DNA from: Spisula solida
Taxonomy: Eukaryota; Mollusca; Bivalvia; Venerida; Mactridae
Direction: 5' to 3'
NCBI GenBank assembly: GCA_947247005.1
Contig: OX365944.1
Location: 5,530,501-5,594,500 of the forward strand
Length of the DNA stretch: 64,000 nt
Shown in pieces: positions 1-34,066 of this stretch. The notes under the pieces were generated by a model that was not told the DNA's origin, searched no databases, and saw only the letters and a list, made by a program, of their open reading frames with translations. Within the stretch, counting starts at the first letter, position 1, and each line of letters opens with the position of its first letter. A program made the translations under genes and the position numbers.

Positions 1-1321
1 TCTGACCTAAAAATTGGGTGTCCTAATCGGAATATGTTCCATATGCATCACATATTTGAATAATTCTGCAGCATCCCAACGACCAGAATTCAATGTGTAG
101 GAAGGTTCACTAGGCCACAAGAAAAGGAGCATGTTCAACTTTGATGTGATTTTCCCTAATAATAATAAAAAGTTTTGAATGAGCTTACTATCTCTGCAAA
201 ATTATCAGTTTCCTAAGTTACCAACATGGTGTATTTACTCAAACGTACAGGGCTAATGCACCATTCCCTCCAAGGTCGGGGGTAAATTGCCAATAGACCA
301 CTGACTGTGTATCAAGAGCATGCTCATCGCTGAAGGTGTTAACAAGGATATGTTGACCGTTGCGATTCCAAATGTATTGGCATACATAGACTCTGTATTT
401 GATATAATGGATTCATACGTATCGTGATACATTGTTTCGGGTAGTTTATTTGGGCCAGTAACTGTCTATTTTAGTTTCACTTCGTCACCTATCTCGTTGT
501 CTTAAAATTTTCATGTTCTTCTATCAACAATTCAACAATTGAATTCAATTTCTATATTTTTTAAGATCCTAAGAAAATCCACTGTCCGTTAAAAGATTTT
601 ATGTGTTAGCAAGGAGGTTATAATTTTCGTTCGTGATATTTCAACTTTCTTCCATGAGATTTTGAGATGTGCATGGCAGGCTATACTCCTACCAGATTTT
701 TGAACATATTTGTTCTCGATACAAACTTTAAACCGACCTTCATAAATGATTGATGGCTGTCGAATTTAGTGTGAAACTTCCAATTGGTGTTTTCACGCTT
801 GAATAATAATAACATGTGCAATATCGCATTAGTTTAATGTCATACTTATGAATTATCATGCTGGCAAGACCAATTGACAACTTAAATATTAAACTCCCTT
901 GATATTATAGCTTCCTTTGAATTGTCTATAGGCTTCTTCACAATTATAATTTGCGTCTTCAGTTTTGTTAAATTGACTTCACCATAAAGTCTGAACAAAC
1001 AAAACGTGATTTTGCTGAGCGGCTTGGCCAAGATAAAGTGGACACTTATGTTGCACGAAGGCTTGTTTTAAATTTGAACCTGTCAAAAACAGTTATCCAA
1101 TGATCAATTACAAGAAGTTTTGACTCTTTAGACGTCCATAGTTGCTGTTGAGACGGGCATTTTGATCTACATCCGCCTCTTAATGACAACCATGGTTGTT
1201 GTAACAATGATATTTCCTTTTACTGGACTTGATATATGAAGTATTATCTCATAGATACATACATGTTTCGGACAAGGGCACTAAAAATTAATTAACAACA
1301 CAATTTTGAGAATTTTTCACT

Positions 1322-2216
1322 AATGGTGTAACAATATACTGTTGGACAGTATATCAAATTTGTTTGGTCTCAGTACGGTTTACGGTACGACGCTGGTCCG
1401 CAACGGTATGGCTACGGTACGGCCTCTACCCATTCTTTAGTTAAAATTAGGTAAAATTCAGTATTATTTGTTTGACATTAATCTATCGAATGATGGGACG
1501 TCGCCTATTGTTCTTGTTAACCTCCGAGTGCAACATCACTGAAGCAATGATGCATTTGTTATAGAGTGTGAAACTCGCGGCAGCCATTTATTTATGTGGA
1601 ATGACTAAAGTCTGTATCGGGACAGTACGTATCCGGATCAAAAATTTGTTCAAAATTGAAATATTTCCACGGACAATAAAATATTAAACTCCTTGACAGC
1701 TCATACAATGAATAAGTTAATTTTATTTTAAAGAAAGTATGATAAATAACCCCTTCCCCTAGCAAAATAACCTCCATTTTTCCCAAAAAATCTTAATTTT
1801 TTCCCAAAAAGTATGCATATTTTCCCCCTTTTGTGCTCGCAGGTTTCAAAGCAACAACAGTATACATGTAGCTGTTTTAAAGTCAAAACAATATATTTTC
1901 TAACTTGCACAGGTCGTTGCCTCATATGACTAGTGTGTTATCAGTAGAAAAAACTAAATATGGCCACTTTTAACCCAAACTAATTTTTTTAATTATTCCC
2001 AATTTCGCGAATTGTCGCGCTAAAATTTCCCAATTTTAAAGGCACAGGCTGCTTAATTTTCTTCAAGAAAAATCACTGAATATAAAATTTTAAATAGTAA
2101 AGATGCTCATTATCCTGTCTTCATGCAAAACTATATGTATCGCGATATGTATTGTATCAAATACTCCGTACTGTGATACATATCATATCGCAAGGTGAGC
2201 GTATCATTACACCCCT
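1322..2216. mobile_element. Imperfect inverted-repeat element, hAT-like ends
   Basis: The left end taatggtgtaacaatatac and the right end gtatcattacacccct are imperfect inverted repeats about 890 bp apart. Further inside, gtacgg and gatacgtatc-type stretches also pair. GGGGTGTAAyGATAC ends are common on hAT-type non-autonomous elements. No transposase is seen. Lies upstream of the first CNOT3 exon found. Confidence 0.45.
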
Positions 2217-2752
2217 ATTTTTCATGCTATAATTTCAAAAAATAAAATAGCTTGGGTCTCTTCACAATTCAATGAAAAAAGTCCTTACCATCCAATGACT
2301 AATTGTACACCCATAGGGCATGCTGCTGCTTTTGTCAAAATTTTCCGCAGACAAGTTAAAAATTGAATTAAGCAGTGAAATATAGAAGACAGTCCACTGA
2401 CAGTCTTGCAATTATTTGCAGTCTCAGAATATGATCTATACACTTTATTAAAGTCTCTTTCATTTAGTATTGATTCTTGTGAAGTGATAATGCTTCATAT
2501 TAATAATTTTATGATAAAAAGTCTATGAAACACCAGAAGCCTTTTTTGCAGTAGTATAACAATTAATTTGATTCCAGCCATGTTAAGGATTTTGTTGCAA
2601 AAAATCTATATAGCTGGCAGATTTTTCCGAGTTTCCTTATTTGAATGATTTGATATAAAAAGATAACAGAAAATGGGACAGGGAAGGCAGCACTCGACCA
2701 GCTGAGCACAGAAAACATGAAAACATCACATACCACAATTACATGGCACAAC

Positions 2753-3161
2753 CAGGCTTCGCGAAAGTGAGAAAAAAAGGCCAGACATCCGGTCCGGCAT
2801 AAAATAAATTTGGCCGGACCGAATCAATTTTGGCCGGACCGAACAATATTAATAGGAAACAGTTTTTTGTTGAGATTTGTATTCACAAAATGTGTTTCGG
2901 GAAATAACATACTGAAGACAGAGTACAGTATAAGTATTCGTCAAATCAGCGTCTTTTTGCAAATTAGTTCTCTTTCCGTCCTTTAAACAACCAACCTGCG
3001 CATCGTTAAATTACCGGAAATAATGCTTCGTACCGATAAATTTCGAACCAGACGATACGAAAATTTTGACGGACATTCGAACCGGCGAGCTATAATTTTT
3101 GTCGGACCAAACTGATTTTCACCGGTCATGACCGGCGGTCTGGCGACTTTCGCGAAGCCTG
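2753..3161. mobile_element. Non-autonomous DNA transposon with 6-bp target duplication
   Basis: A 409-bp element begins CAGGCTTCGCGAAAGT and ends with its exact reverse complement. It is flanked on both sides by CACAAC (2747-2752 and 3162-3167). The interior is rich in GGCCGGACCGA and its complement. No reading frame of note. The family is not named from the sequence alone. Confidence 0.75.
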
Positions 3162-3495
3162 CACAACACCAAACACATTATAACTGAATTTGAAAATGAA
3201 CTTAACCGCTGAAAACCCCCCAAGTGTCAGCTGACAAAACATTGAAAGCCCAAGTCCCAGCTGTTAAATGAGCTGAATGACCTAGTTTCGGCTGTAATTT
3301 TATTGTTTTGTATTCTTTATTTGCAACCGGACCATACACACAAATACACATATTTACAATGAACATATCATGATAAAAAAGCTATAACACTCACAAAAGA
3401 TAATGCCGAATTAGGTTGATGATCTGGATCAAAGCTGACTCGGGCACATGAAAATTGTTATAATGACTATAAATTTATATAAAATCTTATTTCAG

Positions 3496-24149
<20,654 letters not shown>

Positions 24150-24965
24150 CTAGAAGTTGTATACCAGCACTTGATGTGCTTCGCTACAGATTTAAGTGTT
24201 ATCACTACTGGGTGACACGCGGAGAGGTTGACGGCAGGGAGACTTGCTTTACCTTTGTGATCTACACATGCCTGCAAGCTTATTTGTGCTCACATTTATT
24301 CAGTTCTGTTGTCATGGGAATCATCCAATCCCAGCCAAGCAACATACTTGTATTATCAACTGTGATCTGTGTTGATTAAAGGCTTGAAATCTCGACTGAC
24401 TCGTATCTAAGTCCAGCAGTCCAGAATTCAAGCATTTTTTCATCCGAGATACTTTTTTGTTGTAAAGTTCTTTTAAATATCGATGGATTTTAAATGTTAT
24501 TTTTGACAACAGTGAATTTAAGTTGACTTCATAATCATGATAAAAGGCGGGGCACTTAGTGACAGCCGTGATCTGGTTATGACTTGATGCTCCATTCTGT
24601 GAAAGCGCACGATTGTGCCGTGTTTTACAATGAATTAAGAATCTCAAGTGCCTTGCTCATTATTCACTTTGTGCTGAACTGAGCAAGTCGGTGTTGCTCC
24701 TTGATTGATCGAAAATAATCGTAGATGACAAATCAAAAAATACTCTGGATTGTATACATGTACGGTTTATACCTCTTATCATCAGGATTGATGACCAAGT
24801 GGATGCCAAAACGTTAATGGATACTCCATTTCTGTTCCAAAGTTAACAAAGCATGGATTATTTTCATTATATTTTGCCCATTGTGTTAGTCTTATTGTAC
24901 AGTATGGCTATTATATGGATATCAGAGTGACTTTTGCCATAGAAGGAATAAATTGTGTGAACTTG
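24150..24965 (+). other. CNOT3: CNOT3 3' untranslated region (probable)
   Basis: About 0.8 kb from the stop to a probable cleavage site. No reading frame of interest was seen. The end is inferred from the AATAAA at 24947 and the GT-rich stretch after it; a longer form reaching the later AATAAA near 27424 cannot be excluded. Confidence 0.5.
24947..24952 (+). terminator. CNOT3: Polyadenylation signal AATAAA for CNOT3
   Basis: Canonical AATAAA about 800 nt after the CNOT3 stop, followed within 30 nt by the GT-rich ttgtgtgaacttgtgctt, as expected for a cleavage site. Confidence 0.5.
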
Positions 24966-24981
24966 TGCTTTATCGCCATAC

Positions 24982-25245
24982 CAACCTCGGGCCTAGTTCA
25001 ACCCACATACGACTGCAACCTCCAGCCTAGTTAAATGGACACGGGACTGCAACCTCAGGCCTTTCAATGGACACAGGATTTCAAACTTGTGCCTAGTTTA
25101 ACGGGCACAAGTCTGCAACCTCTGGCCTACATCAATGGACACAGGATTGCAACCTCAGGCCTAGTTTAATGAACACAGGACTGCAACCTAGTTCAAAGGG
25201 ATACAGGACTGCAACCTTGGTTCTAGTTCAATGGACTTCAGGACT
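24982..25245. repeat. Degenerate minisatellite, ~34-42-bp unit, about seven copies
   Basis: Repeated (ga)ctgcaacctc.ggcctagt and tcaatggacacagga blocks in varying order and spacing. Begins about 30 bp after the proposed CNOT3 polyadenylation signal. Confidence 0.85.
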
Positions 25246-26423
25246 TGAAAGTAAGCATGCGAGAATCAAGAAATGATTGAAGCATGAGCTCACATGATAT
25301 GATTACTCGACTGGCGTGATCTCAATGAAGGACACTCTGATACGATATCTCATCCTTGAACAGTATTTTATACAGTGTTGATAGTATGACAGATATATGT
25401 GTGTGTGCTGATGATGCTGGTGATTGTTGTTGCTTGTCATGACATTTAATTTGGACAAAAGATCTCTCTGTTTTAACTTTCAATATATAAATTGTGCATA
25501 GACAATGCTTTATTAAAAATGAAGCATGTCTCGGCATAATTTCGAGGTTATTGAAGTGACGTTAAACATTGAAATATGACCATATTTCCTGGTCATGTAT
25601 ACCTGTTCACTTTAAGCTCATTTAATGAAATCATTACATTTATGACAGTATCTGACTGGTAATCTGTTAATGGCAGCTGATTGTTATGTTACAACAAGTG
25701 TATTATCATGGGAGAAAGATTTCAGGCATAATTTTGTATGCCTGAATTTCAAGTTTTTGAGTGTACCAAAGTCTTGTTTTTCTTTGTTTGCCCTGCCCCT
25801 CTATAAATGGGCATTTTTTTCAGGATTTCAGATTTTTAGAATTTCTTACTTTCATCCATCCATGTGTTATATCAATATATTGATTAAGAGAGTTTCTCCT
25901 TCATACAGTTCTTCTAAAGAAAAATTATACCCTTGTGATGGAATACTTTCATGCCTTACAAACGGGTTAAGAGATTGCACTATTTCCTGGAGTTTCATAA
26001 GGGGTGAATCTCGAGGTTAATTTAATAATTTTTTACTGGATTTTATCATTTGATAGCAAAATACAGAAATTATTTAAAGAAAGAAACCCATTCCACTCCT
26101 GTGGATTTTAGGAAGTTTACGGGGTCATGAAGTCAAATCGTGGGTCAAATGATTTTAATAAAACCCCTGTTTTCAATTTTTCTGACAATACTTTACAGAC
26201 ATGTGTGAGCTCTCTGTATGCTGCATTGTTTGTAACTAGTCAGTTTGGAAGATTTTAATTTTCTACTCTGAGAGTGTATGTCATTTCTGCCTTGTTAACA
26301 ATCATTAATTAGTGTCCACATTAATTGTTCAATAATATACTGCTGGTAAAATATGAGAATATCAATATAATCTGCTTTTGTTTACTAATACTGTATAAGT
26401 AGTTTGTGATAAGTATGTATCAT

Positions 26424-26677
26424 GGTTCCTCTGTTTTATCAAAGCACTCACAAGAACCTTCAATTACGTTCAAATTTAACTTCTTAATTATTCTTTTGAA
26501 GTCTACACATTGGGGGTCAGAGGGTGTTTGTAGAAGTTTGTTTACTGAATCATAATTGCTATGGAACAACCCCTAAGCACAATTTTTTGTAGCTGCTAAA
26601 AAATTGAATTTGTGAAGACTTTTTAATTCGAGCATAAGTTCAATATTTCTGTAAGTGCTTTGATAAAACAGTACCCA
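26424..26677. mobile_element. MITE, GTACTGTTTTATCAAAGC family
   Basis: The left end ggttcctctgttttatcaaa and the right end gctttgataaaacagtaccc are inverted repeats. ~254 bp. Same family as 11577-11806. Confidence 0.65.
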
Positions 26678-28750
26678 GGTGTTGTACATGTACTAGTCAA
26701 CTGCAAGAATATAATCATGTGCTAAGTTCTAGTTCAACCTTTACTCTATGGTCTGACCTTTATACACACCATCAGTATATAGGTCGATCATTAATCCTGT
26801 ATATAGATGGTGTGTGTAATATAAATAGTCGTTACTGCTGGTAACTAGATTAGGTATCTATGGAGTAAAGGCTTCATGCTTGTAAGACAATGTCATTTTA
26901 TCTCTATTTGGCATACAGTTATTGGATACACTTATGCTGTTACTTACTAACTTAATTGGAATTTTCCTTCACCTTCGGCTGGTTCGGAAAACGGGCCTAT
27001 TCCCAAAGCAAAAGGACCCATTCCCAATGGAAAATATCATTTTTTTCCAAAAACAGCCGGGGGGAAACCACTGCTTAATGTATACCCTCTGTACCTGAAT
27101 CAATACAATCAGAATAACTTTATCATATAATGTAAAGTTGACATAGCTAGAATTCAATAAATCGTTCTACAAATCTTCCCAGATTGAAACAATATCATCA
27201 AATTACAAATTGATACCTGGGTTAGAAATGATTTGCTGGTCATGTTAAGAATTTTGACTTCTGACATTGAACAATTGATTTGACTGTTTTATTGCATGGA
27301 TCAATTATATACATGAATTAGTATGGTGTATACTTATTGTTTGGTATATAACATTTATTCCATGACATATTGTACATGTATATGTTGGGAAATAGATTGG
27401 GTATTTTCTGTGTTCTATATACAAAATAAATTATATAGATGCCAATTTTATTCATGAGCACATTGAAGATGGTCTATTATACTGTTTCAATGAACGTGAG
27501 TTATAAAACAGGTTTTATGATTAGCCTGGTCTGTTCTAGTCTGCCTATAAAAGCTTGCACTATTCAGGCATGTATGTATTGGTTGAGGATTCTGATTTGA
27601 ACCAGTTGATAATAATCATACCAAGTGACGTTTTGCATTAAATTCAATATGTATTTTCAACTAGTATGCATTTTGTTGTGCAATAGACATTGCTGTACTC
27701 ACCTCCCATCTTCATCGTAACTTATACATATTCAATTCAATGCATTACTTAGTGAGGTCAAGATTTAAAAACAAATGCAATCATTCGTCTGTTGACCAAC
27801 TACGAGAATAAATCTTTTTCTGTCAGGTTCAATACATTACCTTGTGACATTAAATGCCGTCTAGATTTAACTAATACAACCATTTCACTGTTCTGGAAAT
27901 TTGTACACGATAACATAGCGTGTCCTACGGATGAAGTTAAATAATTTTCTGTCTGGATATTGTCAGATATTGATTACTTTGTAAACTTAATCCCATCCTT
28001 GCGTCCAGAGTATCTCAATATTACAATTGTTTTGTGTTAATTTAAATGGTTAAACTGAGACAGGAATCTAACACATTCAGTACTTATCCAAATTTGATAG
28101 AGGGTAATTTGTTCATAATAGTTTTGTCGTTGGTGCTCATATAACAAAACTTGTCTTCATAATAATGACATGGTGTGGGATATAGTTGGCACATTATATA
28201 GGTGTTATATATATATATATTTATCTCCCGTGTCATGTCATATTGTCGGGTTGTTTTTACTTGGAACTCGTAAATATTCTAGTGTGTTCGTTATGGCAGG
28301 GTTACCATTATTGTTATTATTATTGATAATAGATTGGACTGAAAAAACAACCGATTTGGTCTGGACCCTTTCTACGGTACTTGTTAATATAAGTTTTATA
28401 TTTTCAAAAAAAACAAACAACCGATTCGAACACTATTTTAAATGATGTTTTGAATCTGCTATTGGTTAATGATGATAACCCTGTATTGTATACCATAAGA
28501 ACAAGATTTATCACATAACCTGCAGTCCAGCAGTGTTGTAAAGCCGTGCCAGAAATAAGGTTCGGCACTCCCAGATATTGCAACAAAGATTTAAATTAGC
28601 CTCAAGTGACATTATCTAATCCATGCCTTGATCGGCGCATGACGTCAGGATATTACTAATGTTGCTCATTGAACCTCGAAAGTTGGGTTGAAACCTATGC
28701 AGCACACATCATTTTGAACGATAATGAGCGTTGTCTAAGGTTATGTGATA

Positions 28751-28871
28751 AATAGAATCTTGCATTCGTGCTCATTACATATGAGTTTTACCAAAACCTC
28801 ATGTCATATTTTCTTGTCCACTTGTTTAATAAAACTCATATGCAATGAGCACTCATGTAAGATCCTCTATT
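28751..28871. mobile_element. Small fold-back element
   Basis: The arms aatagaatcttgcattcgtg + ctcattacatatgagttt pair with aaactcatatgcaatgag + cactcatgtaagatcctctatt. A 120-bp hairpin with a short loop; aaat/attt at the outer edges. Confidence 0.6.
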
Positions 28872-31281
28872 TAATTTGTTACAATAAGGCCAGAGTTCTT
28901 TCAGACCCTCCTGTCCAATTTTTTTTGTCATTTCAAAAAAAAAAAGAAAAAACTTGAAAAAAAAAAAAATTGCATAAAATGTTTTGATGCTAGTGTACCT
29001 GCCTTGTTTTATTATTTCATTATTTTGTTAATGTTAAGCTGCTTCAGTGCAGTGTACTTGTCTTAAGATAAATTGGTTGTTATCTTGAAAATTAACACTG
29101 TTGTTGATTGCTTTAAATTGGACTGTCATTGACTTATGGTCCATCCCATCAACAGTGTGGTTACTATATTTTGGAGTTTTATTTTTTCCCTCTTACAGGC
29201 TTTTTGTTCAAAGTCTGAGTACCAAAAAATATATAAAAACTCTGGCCTAACAAATCTTATAGACTGATGAAAATGTACGGAATATTCATGAGGTCCAGGT
29301 AAATAATTCACACAATACTGGAGATTTGAATGCTTGTTTGATATTGTTTTGTCAATATTTAATGGACGGCTGTTGAACAATGTTTGTTGTATAGGGATAA
29401 TGATATGCAACAGGGGTGCATAGATGAATCTGTCTGAATCCATATGTTAACACATATGAATGCAATTTAGAAACTTTTTGTAATATTTATGCATGAATAT
29501 TACATGTTTGTGAATGCAACAGTAGAGGCATACATTTGCAAGGTTGTTGACGATATGGAACGAAGGGATTTTTCTGTATTACAAACTGGATTCTTGAGTA
29601 TCTGTGTATTGTTATTTCGAATTGTTAAATTGGTGCTTTTGTAATGATATGATATAAATTCAGGATAAACATTTGTGTACAATGATTGGTCTGTAATGAG
29701 GTTTGCAGATCTAGTTAGAAACATGCAGTCAGAAAGAAGACGGGCATTTATTAAAATCACATTATTATTCAATTCAATATTGGAAAAAAATTTGTTAACT
29801 CTTCGTCTTAAAATTATTGATGTTTAGGTAACGTTATAACGATAATTATGACAGACTTTTGACAAGTGGCTCAGTACAGGAAAATGGCTGATTTAATACA
29901 TTGTAAGCACAGTATATGGGAGTTATTAGTCATCACAGGGTTGCCATCTTGTATTTATGTCAAACTATTCCGCCCACTACTTTGAAGCAACATATACAAT
30001 GTAGTTGTCAACACTATTAATGATGGATAGGAACATGGTAAGATACGGTCTGTTTGCATTCCGCTGTAGATTGTGGGTACATTTTTTTGTTACGAATTAT
30101 TGTTTGAGATCACCAGTTTGTCTGTACATAAGTCAAGATATATATGAATATAAAGACGTAATACTAGTTGTAAGTATAGCTGTATGGACTCAACACTGTA
30201 TATTAAACATGGCCTTTATGAACATGTGATTAAGTACAATGTGCAATAATGCAAACTATCTATGTTTTGATAAGTTCTGTACAGATGTCAGTATATTTGT
30301 GTGTTTATTAAGATTTCAGGAGTACATACTATTGTAAGATTTTTCATTGGTGTTGCGATTATGAACAAAATATTATTTTTTTGGCTTCCAGGTGTAAAAT
30401 ACATTCCAAAACATGATGCTCTGTTTTGTTTCCTCAACTTACCAGTTGTTTTTGGATTGTTTATCTGGCTTATTAGTTTCTTGTTTTTAAATTTCAACAT
30501 TATTATTTTCTGTTATAGACAGATTTTATGTGGAAAAGGCTACAGTTACACAGAAAGTACAAAAGCTTTTTTTATGTGTTGATAGTACCGTTACCCACTG
30601 GGTGCATTTCAATTCCTCTCATACCCGTATATATAAAGATTATTAAACAAATTTGAAGTGCTAAACCTGTTATATTGACAGATATCCTGGAAGCCTGGTA
30701 CTTTTTTGTCTTTATCAGACTTTTTATCTAACTATATTTTAAATTTTGTATACCATTGTTTAGACTCAAGCTTTTGAGCTTTTTCACTATAATGGAGCAT
30801 TAAGGCTTGACTTAAGATTTTGTGTGAAGTAGATCACATGTCAGGGGAAGTAATTCTTGTTCTCGCTTGTCTTTGTTATAGTTGTGATAATACTTTGTAC
30901 TTCACATTTTTGAGCTGGGGGTATCTTGGCAATGGGAAACAACTCTCAAGTTTGTATCACTTGAAGAGTTGCTTCCCCTTGGTCTTGTGTTTTAGCTCAA
31001 ATGTTGGTTTTTAGTCTATACAGATTGTATTAGATGATTGTGTATGCGATTGTGACTGTCCTATTTTTGTACAGCATAACTTGTGATACCCAGGTGTTCT
31101 TTACGCCTCTGGCATGGAGAGAGCTGTAGGAGAAGTTCTCTCCCTTTGCGCTGATTACCTTGTACATATATGACTGGGGGCCAAAGCACAAGGGAGATCA
31201 GTCAATGCTGCAAACAAGACAAAAATAATAAAATGATTTTGTCAAACAAACCTTTATTGCTTGTTATTTCATGAACATTAT

Positions 31282-31449
31282 ACAGTACAACCTTTCATGT
31301 GCACCAGCTTTTCAAAGTTTGTGAAGCACACATTTTGATTGTTGTACAGGGGTGGTTGCTCTTGAGAGGTAAAATGAATAGTAAATGGTTACTTCTGGCA
31401 GAAAATATTTTGTTGCTTAAGAGAGGATGTTCTAGAGAGTTTGCACTGT
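31282..31449. mobile_element. Inverted-repeat element related to 14662-15050
   Basis: Left end acagtacaacctttcatg; right end tctagagagtttgcactgt. The ends match the ACAGTGCAACCTCT family, with a shortened interior. Confidence 0.5.
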
Positions 31450-31499
31450 GTTCTACATATTACTCCATCCAGTAATGAAGTACAGTATAGGTTTCATTT

Positions 31500-31790
31500 G
31501 GCCATTAAATACAGTCAATATTCCTGATTAATCCAGAATTCCGGATTTATTAATCCTGAATGAGCTATGATTTCTGACTAAAATGAAAGTTATTTGATGA
31601 AAATTTGTCAAGAAATGGCAAAGTTATGGTCAATATATCAATATAATATGCACTGAAGGATTTTATTGAATACAAACTGAGATAAATATGGAAACAATGT
31701 GGTTGAAGTGACGTGAAGACCTCTTGCTTGGCAAAAGTAGTCGGCCGCATATGATTTTCAGGATTTTTAATTTGGCTCTATTGACACCCC
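31500..31790. repeat. Dispersed repeat related to 20950-21230
   Basis: Shares cctga(a/t)taatcc.ga followed by tccggat and aaatgaaagttatttgatga with the block at 20950-21070. No coding signal. Confidence 0.45.
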
Positions 31791-32945
31791 TATTATACTA
31801 TGGAGACCCTTTAACCACTAACATTTCTAAACATTTTCACCATCAATATTCTGACTGAAGAGTCAATATTACTTAATATGATACTTACCTTGGCTACATA
31901 CCCAGAACAACACAAGATGTTTGTAAAGTCCACTCCACTTGTAGGTAATGTTTAATGTCATGGCGACATTGACCTACTGACACCAAAATCAAAGGGGTCA
32001 ACTACTGATGGTAACCAACCTCGCTATTGAGTTTGAAGCTCCCTGGCCCAACCGTTCTCTTGAGTTATCGATCAGAAACCAATTTGATCTATATTGTGCT
32101 ACACTAAAAATATGTATAAGTGGTAACCTTTCAGAGACGCCCAGTACCGAGAGGCTTCTTTAAGGTAAAAACAGTACATCTAAGGCGCTGTTCTCTATAA
32201 CACCTTGTAACTTGTGCCTTATTGTTGAGTTAGACACACTCTAGTAAAAAACAATCAGGACGTCCTTATATTAGGTCAAGAGTCTTGCAAAGACTTAGGC
32301 GTGATATTCCCAGATAGTAGTCCTGATGCTGGTCGGGTTTGATGACATCCTGCGTCTATGGTCTGCTTTAAAACCAATACCATACACATAATTTTAAGTA
32401 TTACTAGTATTGATTATATTATTAAAACAGTTTAAAGAGAGGTTTAGAAATTAATGATAGTACTTTTAAAAGTTAGAAACATGCGTATTAACATTGATCA
32501 TATTTGACTAAAAGCATATTTGCATGATATTCTAGACCGTCTCCAAACTTTCTGTCGGCACTGTAGGCACCTATGTTTCTTCCGCACCCAGTATACAGTC
32601 AATTTGCGTAGGCACATGGTTTCAAATTATCTGAGTATACCGTTAATAATGGCAGTCCTCTTTATATAGGATACATTCAGATCTTTTGAAGCCATCTTTA
32701 TATAGGGTACACACAAATCATTTGAAACCATGTGCCTATGGAAGTTTACTGTATTTATCTAAACTATTAATGATGCACGGCTGATCTCGTGTGTAGTTAG
32801 TCACACCCCCATCATGTAACGAACACATTCCACCGGTAATCAGTCAGTGATAACATCAAGTAACACCAGAAACCTGACAGACACTGCTTTATTTGGTGAT
32901 TGAGGAGATGGGTTTATGTTCATCCATTGCATGGACTTTATACCA

Positions 32946-33559
32946 AAGCTCGACCAAATTATTAATAAAGGGATTCAGTAGATGTCCAAATATAACACAT
33001 ATGTCATCTATACAACTGATTTGAAATGTAAAAATATGTACATTTGTATTACCGGCTCTGTTTGTTTCTTTTTAAAGTACCTTAACCAATGATAAATTCA
33101 AATATTTAAAACACTTAAGGCCTCCTGCCCGTACAATGACGAAAACACTGTGGCATAGTTCCGTTAAAATTGCTTATTTCAACACGAAGATAAATCATAC
33201 ACATGTAACCTTAAATCATGACGAATACCCATGAAAGTACCCTGTACTGAAGCTCGACCAAATTATTAATAAAGGGATTCAGTAGATGTCCAAATATAAC
33301 ACATGCATTTTTGTATGTCATCTATACAACTGATTTGAAATGTAAAAATATGTACATTTGTATTACAGGCACTGTTTGTTTGTTTTTAAAGTACCTTAAC
33401 CGATGATAAATTCAAATATTTAAAACACTAAAGGCCTCCAGCCCGTACAATGACAAAAACACTGTGGCATAGTTCCGTTAAAATTGCTTTATTACAATAC
33501 GAAGATATATCACATGTAATATGAATCATTACGAGTACCCATGAAAGTACACTGTACTG
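32946..33559. repeat. ~303-bp tandem duplication, two units
   Basis: The unit starting agctcgaccaaattattaat occurs at 32946 and again at 33250, with a few percent divergence. Copy 2 of the segmental duplication has one unit (55155-55458), matching the first unit best. Confidence 0.9.
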
Positions 33560-33941
33560 ATGTCATTTTAACCAACGGCTGCATCGCCAGTCAGGCCTCT
33601 GAAATAGAAAGCATAGTTTTCGGAATAAGACAAATACTAAACGTAGTATTCAATTTAATTAAGGTCGAAATAATCATCAACTTTGCAAAGACCAAGTAAT
33701 GTCAAATAAGATCGTCGACTGTCATTACGTAATAATCCGTTACCAGAAAAGTAAATTTTAATAAAATAATACATTTCCATAGAATTTGAATGTTCCGTTT
33801 TCTTCGTTTTTAAAATGAAGTAATTTTTTGTTGTAATTATATGAAAGAGCGCGCGGAGAATCATGATTTCCCGTTACGCTCATTAGAATACTAAAATCCA
33901 TACTCATGCATGAAAACAGTACACAAAACATCACCGTTGAC

Positions 33942-34066
33942 TTACTGTCTTTCACAAATAGGTTTATAAGGTGCCACACACGAGTGGTCAACCCAATGGA
34001 ACTGGGTTGGTTGTAGGCAAACACAGTCATAATTATGTGTACTGACATTCCCTTGTCGTGGTGAAC
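33942..34066 (-). CDS. C-type lectin copy 1, last exon
   Basis: Reads SPRQGNVSTHNYDCVCLQ then HWVDHSCVAPYKPICERQ and TAA (33942-33944). It carries the C-terminal Cys pair (DCV, ICE) and the W.D..C pattern of the fold. Acceptor ttcttctag; it begins with GT completing a Gly codon. Confidence 0.82.

Larger units (their letters stand above)
25250..32325. other. Intergenic region without recognisable genes
   Basis: About 7 kb after CNOT3. No reading frame here has a recognisable product or exon pattern. Apart from the repeats listed separately, I see short hairpins (26765-26818 with tacacaccatc/gatggtgtgtgta arms; 30910-30972), a TA run near 28206, and a poly(A)-rich stretch at 28936-28972. Confidence 0.6.

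Noticed and set aside
1..3490. Search for the first CNOT3 coding exon (MADKRKLQ-type start)
   Set aside because: No ATG-GCN-GAY-AAR stretch with a following donor was found; the exon most likely lies upstream of the window.
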